DNA of 64,000 nt, from NCBI GenBank assembly GCA_044223975.1, contig JBGALI010000015.1, positions 70,042-134,041 on the forward strand. The letters are read 5' to 3'. This DNA comes from CAZCPB01 sp044223975 (GTDB taxonomy: Bacteria; Planctomycetota; Phycisphaerae; Phycisphaerales; UBA1924). The translations under genes and the position numbers were made by a program. Below, in pieces: positions 16,491 to 25,349 of this stretch (position 1 is the first letter of the stretch; each line of letters opens with the position of its first letter). The notes beneath the pieces were generated by a model, which did not search any database, had not been told where the DNA came from, and saw only the letters and a list, made by a program, of their open reading frames with translations.

Positions 16491-18665
16491 CTACTTCTTC
16501 GCGCCTTCTCCGCCCGCGACCACCGCATCGATCTCATCCACCACCCCCGTCAACCCCGCGAACACCGCCAAGTACCGATCCTCCGCCGCCTCGATCTGCC
16601 GCCGGTCCTTGTCCTCGATCGCCCCGCGCAGCAGCGGCAGCATCCACGCCGCGTACCCCGAGTCGCGATCGGGCGCGCCGTACATGTTGCCGAACCACGG
16701 CCGGTCCGTCAGCGCCCCCGGCGCGAACCACGCGCGGTCGGCCTTCAGCAGCAGGTCGTTCACCTTCTCCAGCGTTTCCTTCGAGAGCTCCCCCGCGCCC
16801 TGGCGCTGCCGCACGCGCGCCATCACCTCGCGCCCGCGCTGGCCGAACTCAACCGCCGCGCCCTCCACCCGCGCCAGCTCCGGCGCCACATCGCGCGTGC
16901 TCTCCTTGCTGAACATGCCCAGCTCGCGCCCCCGCGCGGTCAGCGCCACCAACTGCCGCCGCGTCTCGGGCCCGTAATCGGCCGGGTCCAGCGGCACCAG
17001 CGGCGCGAACGCCAGGCGTGCCGCCACCGCCGCGGCTGCGCGGCTGACCATCAGCGCTGGTTCATAATCCTCGCCCACCACCTTGCGGTACCACGCCAGC
17101 GTGTCGTACGTGCTGTGGTACGAGTTCCCCGGCGAACCGCCCGCGCCCACCGCGCACACCGGCACGCCCGCGTGGCACAAAAACCCGACGTGGTCCGATC
17201 CGCCGCCCATGTCCCCGAACTTCGGGCGATCCGGGAACACATCGTCCGCGCCCCGCCCTTTCCACACCTCGAACGCACTCTTCCCCGGCGTCCGCGCCTG
17301 CGCCACCCACGGCACGCTCGCCGCGATCGCGCCCCGCAGCGACGGCGACGCCGACGAGCCAAAGTCCAGGCCCATCGACGCCATGTCCATGTTCATGTAC
17401 GACACGCCGCTGCGCGTCAAGAGCTCGCGGTTGGCCTCGACCCACTCCGACGAGCCCATCAAGCCGAACTCCTCGCCGCCCCACGCGCAGAACACCAGCG
17501 TCCGCTTCGGCCTCACGCCTTCCTTGGCCATCGCCCCCAGCGCCCGGGCCGCCTCGACCATCGCGATCTGCCCGCACAAGGGGTCTGCCGCGCCGCAGTT
17601 CCACGCATCGTGGTGGCACCCGATGATCACCATCTGGTCCGGCCGCTCGCTGCCGCGGATGGTCGCGATCACGTTCGCGCTGGGCTTGACCGCGCGATCC
17701 TGCTTCACCATGAGCCGGACCTTGAGCTCGTCCCCGCCCGTGACGCGGTACGGCAGCGGCAGCCCGCCCTGCCACCCCGCGGGCACCGGCGCGCCCTTCA
17801 TTCGCTTGAGTATCTCGAGCGCCGCGCCGTACCCGATCGGCTGCACCGGGATCCGCGGCAGCGCCACGTCCTTGGGGTCCAGCCGCGCAGCGTCCTTGGT
17901 CGCTTCTACGCCCGGCGTGAGCGGATCACCTCCGTACGACAGTGTGTTCAGCGATCCCCGCTCGATGCACGTGTCGTTCGAGAACCCGCCCTCGGGATAG
18001 ACCAGGCCCTTCATGTACCCGCTGTCGGCCGGGTCGGTGTAGATCACCAGCCCCGCCGCGCCCGCCTCCTCGGCGAACTTGGCCTTGTACCCGCGGAAGC
18101 ACCCGCCGTAGCGAGCCACCACGATCGCGCCCTTGACGTCAACGCCGAGCTCCGAGAGCTTCGCGAAGTCGGCCTTGGTTCCGTAGTTGGCGTACACGAT
18201 CCGCGCCGTCACGTCGCCGTCGCCGCTGTAGGCGTTCCACCCCGGCGTCTGCGCCGGGTCCGACGCCGCGGGATCGTCGGCGAGGATGTTCTCCTTGAGG
18301 ATCAGCGACTTCTGATCGGGAGCGGCGATCTCGAGCGCCGCCGCCGAGGGCAGGCACAGGTACCCCCAGAACTCGTGGCGCTTCACCTCGAGCCCCGCGT
18401 CGGCAAAGAGTTTTTCCAGCCGCTCGATGGTGCGGGCATCGCCCGGTGTGCCCGCGATGTGAGGCTCGGAGGCGAGCAGGTCGTGCGTCGCGCGAATCCC
18501 AGCCGCGCGGGGCCGCTCGACCGCCCCGGCCATCACCGCCGCGGCAGCCGCACGATCACCCTTGGGCCATTCGACCATGCGTTCGGGATCAACGACCGGC
18601 TGCGCCATCGCTCCCGCGCACCACGCCGTGGCCAGCAATACCATGCCCGCGCCGAAGTGTCGCAT
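16491..18665 (-). CDS. Secreted M28-family metallopeptidase
   Basis: A 724-residue exported zinc aminopeptidase/carboxypeptidase of the glutamate-carboxypeptidase-II-like branch. The ATG at 18665 follows GGGAGAG and opens a signal peptide (MRHFGAGMVLLATAWCAGAMAQ). A PA-type domain at about residues 125-250 (GAIVVARYGGCFRGYKA, AAGLVIYTDPAD) precedes the peptidase core. Zinc ligands are visible in GCHHDAWNCGAADP, CAWGGEEFGLMG, MNMDMAS and SYHSTYDT. The C-terminal helical domain resembles the dimerisation domain of the family. It is divergent from psuG. It probably trims peptides in the periplasm or outside the cell. Confidence 0.92.
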   Translation of the reverse strand: MRHFGAGMVLLATAWCAGAMAQPVVDPERMVEWPKGDRAAAAAVMAGAVERPRAAGIRATHDLLASEPHIAGTPGDARTIERLEKLFADAGLEVKRHEFWGYLCLPSAAALEIAAPDQKSLILKENILADDPAASDPAQTPGWNAYSGDGDVTARIVYANYGTKADFAKLSELGVDVKGAIVVARYGGCFRGYKAKFAEEAGAAGLVIYTDPADSGYMKGLVYPEGGFSNDTCIERGSLNTLSYGGDPLTPGVEATKDAARLDPKDVALPRIPVQPIGYGAALEILKRMKGAPVPAGWQGGLPLPYRVTGGDELKVRLMVKQDRAVKPSANVIATIRGSERPDQMVIIGCHHDAWNCGAADPLCGQIAMVEAARALGAMAKEGVRPKRTLVFCAWGGEEFGLMGSSEWVEANRELLTRSGVSYMNMDMASMGLDFGSSASPSLRGAIAASVPWVAQARTPGKSAFEVWKGRGADDVFPDRPKFGDMGGGSDHVGFLCHAGVPVCAVGAGGSPGNSYHSTYDTLAWYRKVVGEDYEPALMVSRAAAAVAARLAFAPLVPLDPADYGPETRRQLVALTARGRELGMFSKESTRDVAPELARVEGAAVEFGQRGREVMARVRQRQGAGELSKETLEKVNDLLLKADRAWFAPGALTDRPWFGNMYGAPDRDSGYAAWMLPLLRGAIEDKDRRQIEAAEDRYLAVFAGLTGVVDEIDAVVAGGEGAKK

Positions 18666-18724
18666 GATCTCTCCCGAGTAGTGGGGGCCGGGCACGCCCG
18701 GCCGAGCGAGGGCAGAATAGCCGT

Positions 18725-19618
18725 ATGGACGAGAGCGCGAACACCATCCTGAACCGCGCGCGGGCCGGCTCGGTCGCTCTGGAGACGACGCTGCTCCTTC
18801 ACGGCGTGCCGCGTCCGGACGCGCCCGGGCTGGCCAAGGAACTCGCGGACATCGTCCGTGCCGGCCGCGCTCACCCCGCGTATGTGGGCGTCTTCGCAGG
18901 GCGCCCCGTGGTCGGACTCAGCGACCGCGAGCTGGCCGAACTCTTGAACGCTCCCGCGGTTCCCAAGGCCAACACGGCGAACCTGGGTGTGCTGATGCAC
19001 CGCCGGTCCCACGGCGCCACAACCGTCTCGACCACGATGGAGCTCGCCTCGCGCTCCGGCGTCCGCGTTTTCGCCACCGGCGGGCTCGGCGGCGTTCACC
19101 GCGACTTTGCCCGGCATTTCGACGTCAGCAGCGACCTTGCCGCGTTCACACGCTTCCCCATCGCCGTCGTCGCCAGCGGCGTGAAGTCGATCCTGGACGT
19201 GCAGGCCACCCGCGAGATGCTCGAGTCCCTGGGCATCCCCGTCGTCGGGTACCAGACCGACTCGTTCCCCGCGTTCTACCTGCGTCAGAGCGCCGCGCGC
19301 GTGGATGCTCGTTTCGACGATTCCGTCGACCTCGCACGGTTTATCGGCGCCGAGATGGCCCGGACCGGGCGCGGCGTGGTCGTGGCCAACCCGGTGCCCG
19401 CGCCCGACGAGATCGACGAGACCGACTGGCGTCGCTGGCTGGAGGCGGCTTCGCGCGAGGCCGAGGCCGGCGACGTGCACGGACGCGAACTCACGCCGTT
19501 CCTCCTCGCGCGCTTGCACGCGCTTTCGGGTGGCGCCACCCTTCGTACGAACATCTCCCTTATTCGTTCCAACACCGCACTTGCCGCCAGCCTTGCCGCG
19601 CAGATGGCCGGCTTGTGA
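18725..19618 (+). CDS. psuG: Pseudouridine-5'-phosphate glycosidase
   Basis: A 297-residue enzyme that reversibly splits pseudouridine 5'-phosphate into uracil and ribose 5-phosphate, recycling pseudouridine from RNA. Family landmarks are VALETTLLLHGVPRP (active-site Glu), PAVPKANTANLGVLM, TGGLGGVHRDF (metal-binding Asp region) and the catalytic Lys in VASGVKSILDV, followed by VVGYQTDSFPAFY. The usual partner, pseudouridine kinase (psuK), is not next to it. The start lies only about 40 nt into a 59-nt gap shared with the divergent M28 gene. A hairpin at 19663-19695 lies downstream. Confidence 0.92.
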   Translation: MDESANTILNRARAGSVALETTLLLHGVPRPDAPGLAKELADIVRAGRAHPAYVGVFAGRPVVGLSDRELAELLNAPAVPKANTANLGVLMHRRSHGATTVSTTMELASRSGVRVFATGGLGGVHRDFARHFDVSSDLAAFTRFPIAVVASGVKSILDVQATREMLESLGIPVVGYQTDSFPAFYLRQSAARVDARFDDSVDLARFIGAEMARTGRGVVVANPVPAPDEIDETDWRRWLEAASREAEAGDVHGRELTPFLLARLHALSGGATLRTNISLIRSNTALAASLAAQMAGL

Positions 19619-19662
19619 CTCCAGCCGTGGCGGGCCCCGCGGGCGGAATTGACAAAGCGGGG

Positions 19663-19695
19663 AAAACCCGACCTCCGACCGAATCGACGGGTTTT
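19663..19695 (+). terminator. Hairpin with A/T-flanked stem after psuG
   Basis: AAAACCCG at 19663-19670 pairs with CGGGTTTT at 19688-19695. The stem ends in a T-run, as in an intrinsic terminator. Confidence 0.6.
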
Positions 19696-20012
19696 CTAGC
19701 CTGAATTCAAGGTAGTTCCCCGGTCCGCGCCCGCCGTTCGCGCAAACTTATTCACCCCCGGTCTGAGGATTTTCTTTTCCGTCCAAGGGTCATCTGATAA
19801 AGTCTGCTTCCTACGGGCGGTCAGGGTCCGATCGCCCCTTTTCAACAGTTGCTCCGCACCGTACGAGAGCCAATCGCAGCGCCGCGTTCGCGAGCGATTC
19901 AGGATGCCGCAGACCTGGGAGGGTCGGGTATCGGCGCGAGCGGTGCCATCCTTGCAGGCACGTCAATCTCGGTGGTCAGACAGTCAGCACATCAGCACCC
20001 AAGGAGTCGAGA
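19696..20012 (+). promoter_or_regulatory. Long leader region before the first dockerin gene
   Basis: No gene is seen here. The region is less GC-rich than its surroundings. TGATAAAGT at 19795-19803 resembles an extended -10 box and would give a leader of about 200 nt. AAGGAG at 20000-20005 is a strong ribosome binding site for the ATG at 20013. Confidence 0.35.
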
Positions 20013-22238
20013 ATGAAGTTTGCAACCTCTCTTGCGTCACTCGTGGCGGTGGCGGGGCTCGCCTGTACGGCGGTCGCCCAGGACAGCGTTTCGAGCAAGT
20101 ACAACGGCACCCAGCAGTCCGGCCTCCCCGGCGACGGGCTCAGCCCGTGGAACACGGCCGCCGGGTACCAGGTCTCCAAGTACGCGGTCGACCTGACCCC
20201 GATCTACACCTCCTGCGGCACGCGCTTCGGCATCGCCCCCCTCATCAAGACGAGCAAGACCGACTCCGCCCACTTCGGCAGCCTCAGCAGCGCCCAGGCG
20301 CTCAGCCAGACCACCCTCGCGGGAGTCGGGACCGCCTCGGCCACGTACTCCGAGTGGCTCGGCTACGCGGGCGCCGGCGTGCACCCCACCAACAACTTCG
20401 CCGGCACGCCCGTGACCCCGATCGCGTGGACGTCCTACCTCTTCAACCAGTTCGGCGCCGCGATCGCCGAGTTCTCCACCGACGACGGCCTCAAAAGCGT
20501 CAACAACATTCTCACCGCCGTCGTGAATTACGCCCCAGAGCGTCCCAACCGCATGTGGGTGACCCGCACCGTCGCCGCCGTCAACGAGGGCGCCTCGGGC
20601 GCCGGTGACAGCTCGCAGTTCGGCCTCGGCGGCATCGACTCCAGCGGCAACCTCTTCCTGCGTGCCGACAACTTCGGTTTGACGGGCCCGAACCCCGTCG
20701 CGGGCAACAACTACTACCGCGTGCGCTCCTTGAGCCGCAACCCCTCGAAGGTCGGCCTGATCAGCTCCGTGCTCGCCAACGGCGATGCCGGCGCTACCGA
20801 CGGCATCCTCCTGGGTTCGGCCACGACGCACAACACGCCCAATTGCCTGCCGTCGGACCTGGCCTCTCCGTTCACTACCGGGTCACTCGTCGGCGCCTAC
20901 GGCCGGCTCCTGGGCAGCAACTTCCTCACCAACTACGTCTACGAGGACGGAACGACCGCCAATGCGCTCACCTCCACCACCGCCCACCGCGCGGGTACCG
21001 CCGATCATCGCGGCGGCGTCAACTTCAGCCAGGTAAACCTCTTCGGCGGCGTCGGCACCGCGGCCATCATCGGCAAGAGCACCACGTCGAGCGGTGACCC
21101 GGCCGGCCTCGTCTGCACCTGGGCCGTCAACGCCAACGGGTCGGTCGGTACGCAGTACACGCTCGCCGTCCCCAACACCATCAGCGACGGCTGCTACACG
21201 TCTCCCAACGCGTGGGACGGCCTCAGCAACTACAGCAGCCAGGTCGCCGCCCGCGGCGGCAACGGCCAGATCGCTATCGGCAAGGACCAGGCCGGCAACG
21301 GCCTCCTCGCCGCCTTCGTCACCTCCAGCCGCACCAGCCTCATCAACCCCTTCAACGCCCTGGCGGTCTGCCGCTTCGACCCGGCCAACCCCGTCGGCAC
21401 CGCGACCTGGAAGCTCGCGGCGTGGAACGACACGCCGAACTTCGGCGGCAAGAGCATCAAGGGTGACTACGGCCTGGACGGCATCCCCTTCACCAACGAC
21501 ACCGGCGAGTTCGACGGCGTGTGCGACGCCAACGACGCCCCGATCGGCCGCATGGCCAGCATGACCGAGCTGGGAATCGCCGGCATCCTCGGCCCCTCGA
21601 TCTCCAACCCGGTCTTCGATTCGGTCGGGAACATCTGGTTCATCAGCGCCGTCGCCCTCAACAAGTCCTTCGGCACCGACTTCGACAGCGCCCTGCTCCG
21701 CGCCACCTACAACCCCTCGACCTTCTGCTACGACCTCGAGCTCGTCATGGAGCTCGGCGACACCTTCAGCGGCGCCAACTCCGGCCTCCGCTACCAGATC
21801 CAGTTCATGGAGATCGCCGACAGCAACTCCATCTCCTCGGGCACCATGTGCTCCGGCAACGGCACGCAGGGCGCCTGGAACAACCTCGACCCGACCAGCT
21901 TCGCCTCCACCTCCGACCCCCGCGCCCTGGGCGGGCTCGTCCTGGCGGCGAAGATCGTCTACGACGTCGACCAGGACAACGACTTCGACGACCCGACCCG
22001 CACCAACGGCGATCCCACGAGCCCCGACGAGGCCTACTACGCCCTCCTCTACATCGGCAACACCTCGCACGGCTGCTTCTCCGACTACGACGGCAACGGC
22101 TTCGTCAACGGCGATGACTTCGACAACTTTACCGCCGCGTTCATCGCCGGCGACGGCGCCGCCGATGTTGACGGCAACGGCTTTGTCAACGGTGACGACT
22201 TCGACAGCTACACCGCGGCGTTCATTGCGGGCTGCTGA
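20013..22238 (+). CDS. Secreted protein with C-terminal GC-type dockerin
   Basis: A 741-residue exported protein. A signal peptide (MKFATSLASLVAVAGLACTAVAQ) is followed by about 650 residues rich in Gly, Ser, Thr, Asn and Asp without a motif I recognise; the pattern suggests a beta-rich extracellular domain. The last 55 residues are two EF-hand-like loops, DYDGNGFVNGDDFDNF and DVDGNGFVNGDDFDSY, ending AFIAGC, a GC-type dockerin found in planctomycetes. The start has an excellent AAGGAG. A second secreted dockerin protein follows after a terminator. The function of the large domain is unknown. Confidence 0.85.
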   Translation: MKFATSLASLVAVAGLACTAVAQDSVSSKYNGTQQSGLPGDGLSPWNTAAGYQVSKYAVDLTPIYTSCGTRFGIAPLIKTSKTDSAHFGSLSSAQALSQTTLAGVGTASATYSEWLGYAGAGVHPTNNFAGTPVTPIAWTSYLFNQFGAAIAEFSTDDGLKSVNNILTAVVNYAPERPNRMWVTRTVAAVNEGASGAGDSSQFGLGGIDSSGNLFLRADNFGLTGPNPVAGNNYYRVRSLSRNPSKVGLISSVLANGDAGATDGILLGSATTHNTPNCLPSDLASPFTTGSLVGAYGRLLGSNFLTNYVYEDGTTANALTSTTAHRAGTADHRGGVNFSQVNLFGGVGTAAIIGKSTTSSGDPAGLVCTWAVNANGSVGTQYTLAVPNTISDGCYTSPNAWDGLSNYSSQVAARGGNGQIAIGKDQAGNGLLAAFVTSSRTSLINPFNALAVCRFDPANPVGTATWKLAAWNDTPNFGGKSIKGDYGLDGIPFTNDTGEFDGVCDANDAPIGRMASMTELGIAGILGPSISNPVFDSVGNIWFISAVALNKSFGTDFDSALLRATYNPSTFCYDLELVMELGDTFSGANSGLRYQIQFMEIADSNSISSGTMCSGNGTQGAWNNLDPTSFASTSDPRALGGLVLAAKIVYDVDQDNDFDDPTRTNGDPTSPDEAYYALLYIGNTSHGCFSDYDGNGFVNGDDFDNFTAAFIAGDGAADVDGNGFVNGDDFDSYTAAFIAGC

Positions 22239-22266
22239 TGTTCCGTCCTTAACCCTCTGATTCTCG

Positions 22267-22299
22267 GGGCCCCGGAACGCCAGTTCCGGGGCCCTTTTT
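22267..22299 (+). terminator. Intrinsic terminator after the first dockerin gene
   Basis: A 12-bp stem, GGGCCCCGGAAC (22267-22278) with its complement at 22283-22294, a 4-nt loop and then TTTTT at 22295-22299. Confidence 0.9.
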
Positions 22300-22364
22300 C
22301 CTTCCGCCGCGGGGCAAGAACCCCAGAGCCGCCCGATCGGCTCGGCCGCCGCGGAGCCGTCCGG

Positions 22365-22370
22365 TAGAAT
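22365..22370 (+). promoter_or_regulatory. -10 box of the second dockerin gene
   Basis: TAGAAT preceded by GG, ending 25 nt before the ATG at 22396. A GGAG ribosome binding site lies at 22384-22387. Confidence 0.5.
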
Positions 22371-22395
22371 CGTGCTGACCGCTGGAGCCACCCGC

Positions 22396-24051
22396 ATGAA
22401 CCGTTCCCGTGCCTTCATCGCCGCCGGCGCATCGGTCTTTGCCGCCGCCGCTACCGCCCACGCCCAGTGGAACCCGTCGACCGGTCAGTGGCTCAAGACC
22501 GACTCGCGCGACCTGCGCGTCATGGTCTGGAACATCCACGATGAAGTCTGCTCCACCAACACCAAGGCCGAGGGCCTCAACGGCTGGTGCGCTGCGGCAC
22601 GGATCGTCGCTGCCATGCAGCCCGACGTGCTCGTCATGGAAGAAACCGGCGACAACTCCGGCAACGGCACCGGCTCGGGCGTCGACTCGGTCGCCACACT
22701 GACCACCACCCTGAATCTCTTCCTGCACGGCGGCACCGACACCTTCAACGGCAACGTCGCCGTCGGCGCGTTCGTCCAGAAGTACGCCGCGAGCTACGAC
22801 CTGCCCTACGTCTACGTCAGCACCATCGACGACGGGTTCAACCGCAACATCATCATGTCGCGCTACCCGTTCACCGACCTCACCGGCGACACCAAGTCCG
22901 TCATCCCAAGCTTCACCATGCTCGCGGCGTCGTACGCGCCTGGCGGCACCGGGGGCATCCGCGGCTTCATCTTCGCAGAGATCGACCTCCCCAACGCCAG
23001 CTACGGCGGCAATTTCGTCATGGGCGGCGGTCACCTCCGCAGCGGCAGCGCCAGCAGCGATCTCGCCGAGCGCCTCACCGCCGGCAAGAATATCGCCTAC
23101 TTCATCGACTCCATGTTCAACGGCCTGGGCGGCGGTACGCCCGACCCCGCCAGCGTGGTCCTCGACAGCCCGGCCGCCACCCAGATCCTCAGCCCCCTCA
23201 CCCCCGTCGTCTGGGGCGGCGACTTCAACGAGGACGAGGACACCAACGGACGCGACGGCCCCGCGATGTGGATGACCCGCGCCCTGACCGCCAGCCCGGG
23301 CGGCACCGACGGCACCGACCGCGACCGCTCCGATTCGACGTTCGATTCCTCGGTCGATCCCATCAACGGGAACGACAGCACTTTCGGCAGCTCGACCGGC
23401 CACAACAAGCTGGACTACATCTGCTGGCAGGACTCGATCGCCGTCGCCCGGCGCACGTTCACCTTCAACTCCACAAACTACGGCGCCGCCGCGCAGCCGC
23501 CCCAGCTCTCGGGCTACTCCGGCGGCGCGGCCCTCGCCAGCAGCACCGCGTCGGACCACCGGCCGGTCATCGCCGATTTCATTCTGCCCCTGCCCGCGCC
23601 CGGCCCCTTCAACCTCACCACGCCCGACAACTTCTCCAACGGCGTGTCCCTGACGCCCACGCTCGCGTGGACGGCCTCCAGCAACGCCGCCACCTACACC
23701 GTCAAGATCGCCGACAACCCCGCTCTCTCCAGCCCCATCCTGACCGCCTCGGGCATCGCGTCGACCTCGTACGTCGTTCCCGCCGCCACGCTCGTCAACT
23801 GCACCACGTACTACTGGGGCGTCACCGCGATCAATACCTCGGGGTCCGCCGCGTCCTCGCCCGCCTCGTTCGCTTTCAACACGTTCGCCCCCGCCGACTT
23901 CAACCACGACGGCTTCGTCACCGGCGACGACTTCGACGAGTTCGTGGCGCTCTTCGAAATCGGCGACCCGGGCGCCGATTTCAACGGCGACACGTTCGTC
24001 AGCGGCGACGACTTCGACGATTTCACGTTCCACTTCATCGAAGGCTGCTGA
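22396..24051 (+). CDS. Secreted EEP-fold nuclease/phosphatase with FnIII-like and GC-dockerin domains
   Basis: A 551-residue exported protein: signal peptide MNRSRAFIAAGASVFAAAATAHA, then an endonuclease/exonuclease/phosphatase domain (LRVMVWNIHDEVC near residue 45, WGGDFNEDEDTNGRDG near 275, LDYICWQDS, ASDHRPVIADF near 395). A fibronectin-III-like module follows (about 410-500, with LTPTLAWTASSNAATYTVKIAD), then a GC-type dockerin of two loops (DFNHDGFVTGDDF, DFNGDTFVSGDDF) ending FIEGC. Catalytic Asp, Asn and His residues of the EEP fold are present. Unlike the other three dockerin proteins here, no Cys directly precedes the first loop. It is probably extracellular or cell-surface bound; the substrate could be nucleic acid or a phosphoester. 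Confidence 0.87.
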   Translation: MNRSRAFIAAGASVFAAAATAHAQWNPSTGQWLKTDSRDLRVMVWNIHDEVCSTNTKAEGLNGWCAAARIVAAMQPDVLVMEETGDNSGNGTGSGVDSVATLTTTLNLFLHGGTDTFNGNVAVGAFVQKYAASYDLPYVYVSTIDDGFNRNIIMSRYPFTDLTGDTKSVIPSFTMLAASYAPGGTGGIRGFIFAEIDLPNASYGGNFVMGGGHLRSGSASSDLAERLTAGKNIAYFIDSMFNGLGGGTPDPASVVLDSPAATQILSPLTPVVWGGDFNEDEDTNGRDGPAMWMTRALTASPGGTDGTDRDRSDSTFDSSVDPINGNDSTFGSSTGHNKLDYICWQDSIAVARRTFTFNSTNYGAAAQPPQLSGYSGGAALASSTASDHRPVIADFILPLPAPGPFNLTTPDNFSNGVSLTPTLAWTASSNAATYTVKIADNPALSSPILTASGIASTSYVVPAATLVNCTTYYWGVTAINTSGSAASSPASFAFNTFAPADFNHDGFVTGDDFDEFVALFEIGDPGADFNGDTFVSGDDFDDFTFHFIEGC

Positions 24052-24058
24052 AGCCGAG

Positions 24059-24580
24059 TTACCCGCGGCCCGGTGACCCGCCCTGCATCGCCCGCAGCTC
24101 GGCCAGCGTCTTGTTGAGCTGCTTCTGAAGCAGGCTCAGCCGGATCAGCGACCGCGCCCGCACGAGCAGCTCCGCGCGGTTCACCGGCTTGGTGAGAAAG
24201 TCATCCGCCCCCGAATCGACGGCACGCTCCACGTCGCCCACCTCGTTCAGCGCCGTCACCATCACCACCGGGATGTCCCGCGTCGCCGGGTCCTTCTTCA
24301 GCCGCGCACACACCTGGAACCCGCTCATCCGCGGCATCATCACGTCCAGCAGGATCAGGTTCGGCCGCGACGCTTGCACCGCCTCCAGAGCCTGGATGCC
24401 GTCGGTCGCCGTCACCACGCGGCAGGGCAGTTCCTCGACGTACGCCGCCAGCAGCTCGAGATTCTGCTCGTTGTCGTCGACCAGCAGGATGCACGCGCCC
24501 GCAAGGTCGGTGTCGCCACCCGACGCCTCCGGTGCTCCCGGCGTGCCCGCAGGCGGCAGGTTTGTGGGTCCTATAGCCAT
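24059..24580 (-). CDS. Single-domain response regulator
   Basis: A 173-residue CheY-like receiver protein. Key residues are D35-D36, phospho-acceptor D79 (in LILLDVMMPRMSG), T109 (VVMVTA) and K131 (DFLTKPV). The receiver is preceded by about 27 disordered residues and followed by a helix at 140-165 (LIRLSLLQKQLNKTLAELR) but no output domain. It probably relays phosphate or binds a partner directly, as PleD-receiver-like proteins do. No histidine kinase is adjacent, so the partner is unknown. A GGTACACT box lies 35 nt upstream on its strand. Confidence 0.9.
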   Translation of the reverse strand: MAIGPTNLPPAGTPGAPEASGGDTDLAGACILLVDDNEQNLELLAAYVEELPCRVVTATDGIQALEAVQASRPNLILLDVMMPRMSGFQVCARLKKDPATRDIPVVMVTALNEVGDVERAVDSGADDFLTKPVNRAELLVRARSLIRLSLLQKQLNKTLAELRAMQGGSPGRG

Positions 24581-24615
24581 GCCACGTTGCTCCCCGACCC
24601 CAGGATCCGAGGATC

Positions 24616-24621
24616 AGTGTA
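24616..24621 (-). promoter_or_regulatory. -10 box of the response regulator gene
   Basis: On the minus strand this reads TACACT preceded by GG, 35 nt before the ATG at 24580. Confidence 0.45.
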
Positions 24622-24796
24622 CCCCCCGACGCCCCCCGGATGTGGATCGCCGAGCGCGGAAGGTCTAGGAATTTAAGGGTTTCGATCGTGCGTGCCGGGA
24701 AAGTCGCAGCGGCCAGGGCCGGTCGGGATCGCGCGAGCGAGCACCCCGGCGGCAAGACAGGGCCGCGCGCCTTCCCGGGCGAAGAAGTGATCCGCC

Positions 24797-25261
24797 ATGC
24801 CCGGAATGAACTACAAACCCGCGAGCGTCTGGGAGAACAAGTTTCGCACGCCCGCGCGCGAGGACCTGTTGGCCGGTCTCGCCAAGCCCCACGCCCAGCT
24901 GATCGAAATCGCCCGCCAGCGCCTGCGCGAGGTGCCGCGTGTCCGTGAAGAGCTGATCTGGCAGGGACTTCCGTGGCGCTGGACGCTCGCGTTCCGTCTG
25001 GAGGGCGAGTCGACGCGCCCGTGGGCGTACCTGGTCCCCGAGCCCGGCAAGCCGCGCCTGGTGCTCTCGCTCACGCTCGACGAACTCACCAAGGTTCCCG
25101 TCCGCAAGCTTTCCAAGCCCGCGCGCGACCCCCTGACGCACGGCGTCGAGGTCGACGGCGTCCACTGGGTCGAGTGGGAAATCACCAGCCGGGCGCTCCT
25201 CGACGAGGTCCTGGCCCTCGCGCTGGCCCGGCGTGCCACGCCGGTTCCCGCGGCCGATTGA
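24797..25261 (+). CDS. Uncharacterised small soluble protein
   Basis: A 154-residue protein without signal peptide or membrane segment. The pattern (helical N-terminal half with LIEIARQRLREVPRVREELIW, then WRWTLAFRLEG, TRPWAYLVPEPGKPRLVLSLTLDEL, and a final VHWVEWEITSRALLDEVLALALAR) loosely resembles DUF3788-like proteins, but I cannot confirm this. The ATG at 24797 may be followed by the true start at the fourth codon. It lies 88 nt before the PBP4-type gene in the same orientation, but nothing links them functionally. Confidence 0.65.
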   Translation: MPGMNYKPASVWENKFRTPAREDLLAGLAKPHAQLIEIARQRLREVPRVREELIWQGLPWRWTLAFRLEGESTRPWAYLVPEPGKPRLVLSLTLDELTKVPVRKLSKPARDPLTHGVEVDGVHWVEWEITSRALLDEVLALALARRATPVPAAD

Positions 25262-25349
25262 ACGCGGCGCCGACGTGTGCAGCCGCGTGCCCCCGATCGC
25301 CGATTCACAAGGCGAAATCCAAAGCGTCACGCCTCGACGGAGGGCCGGT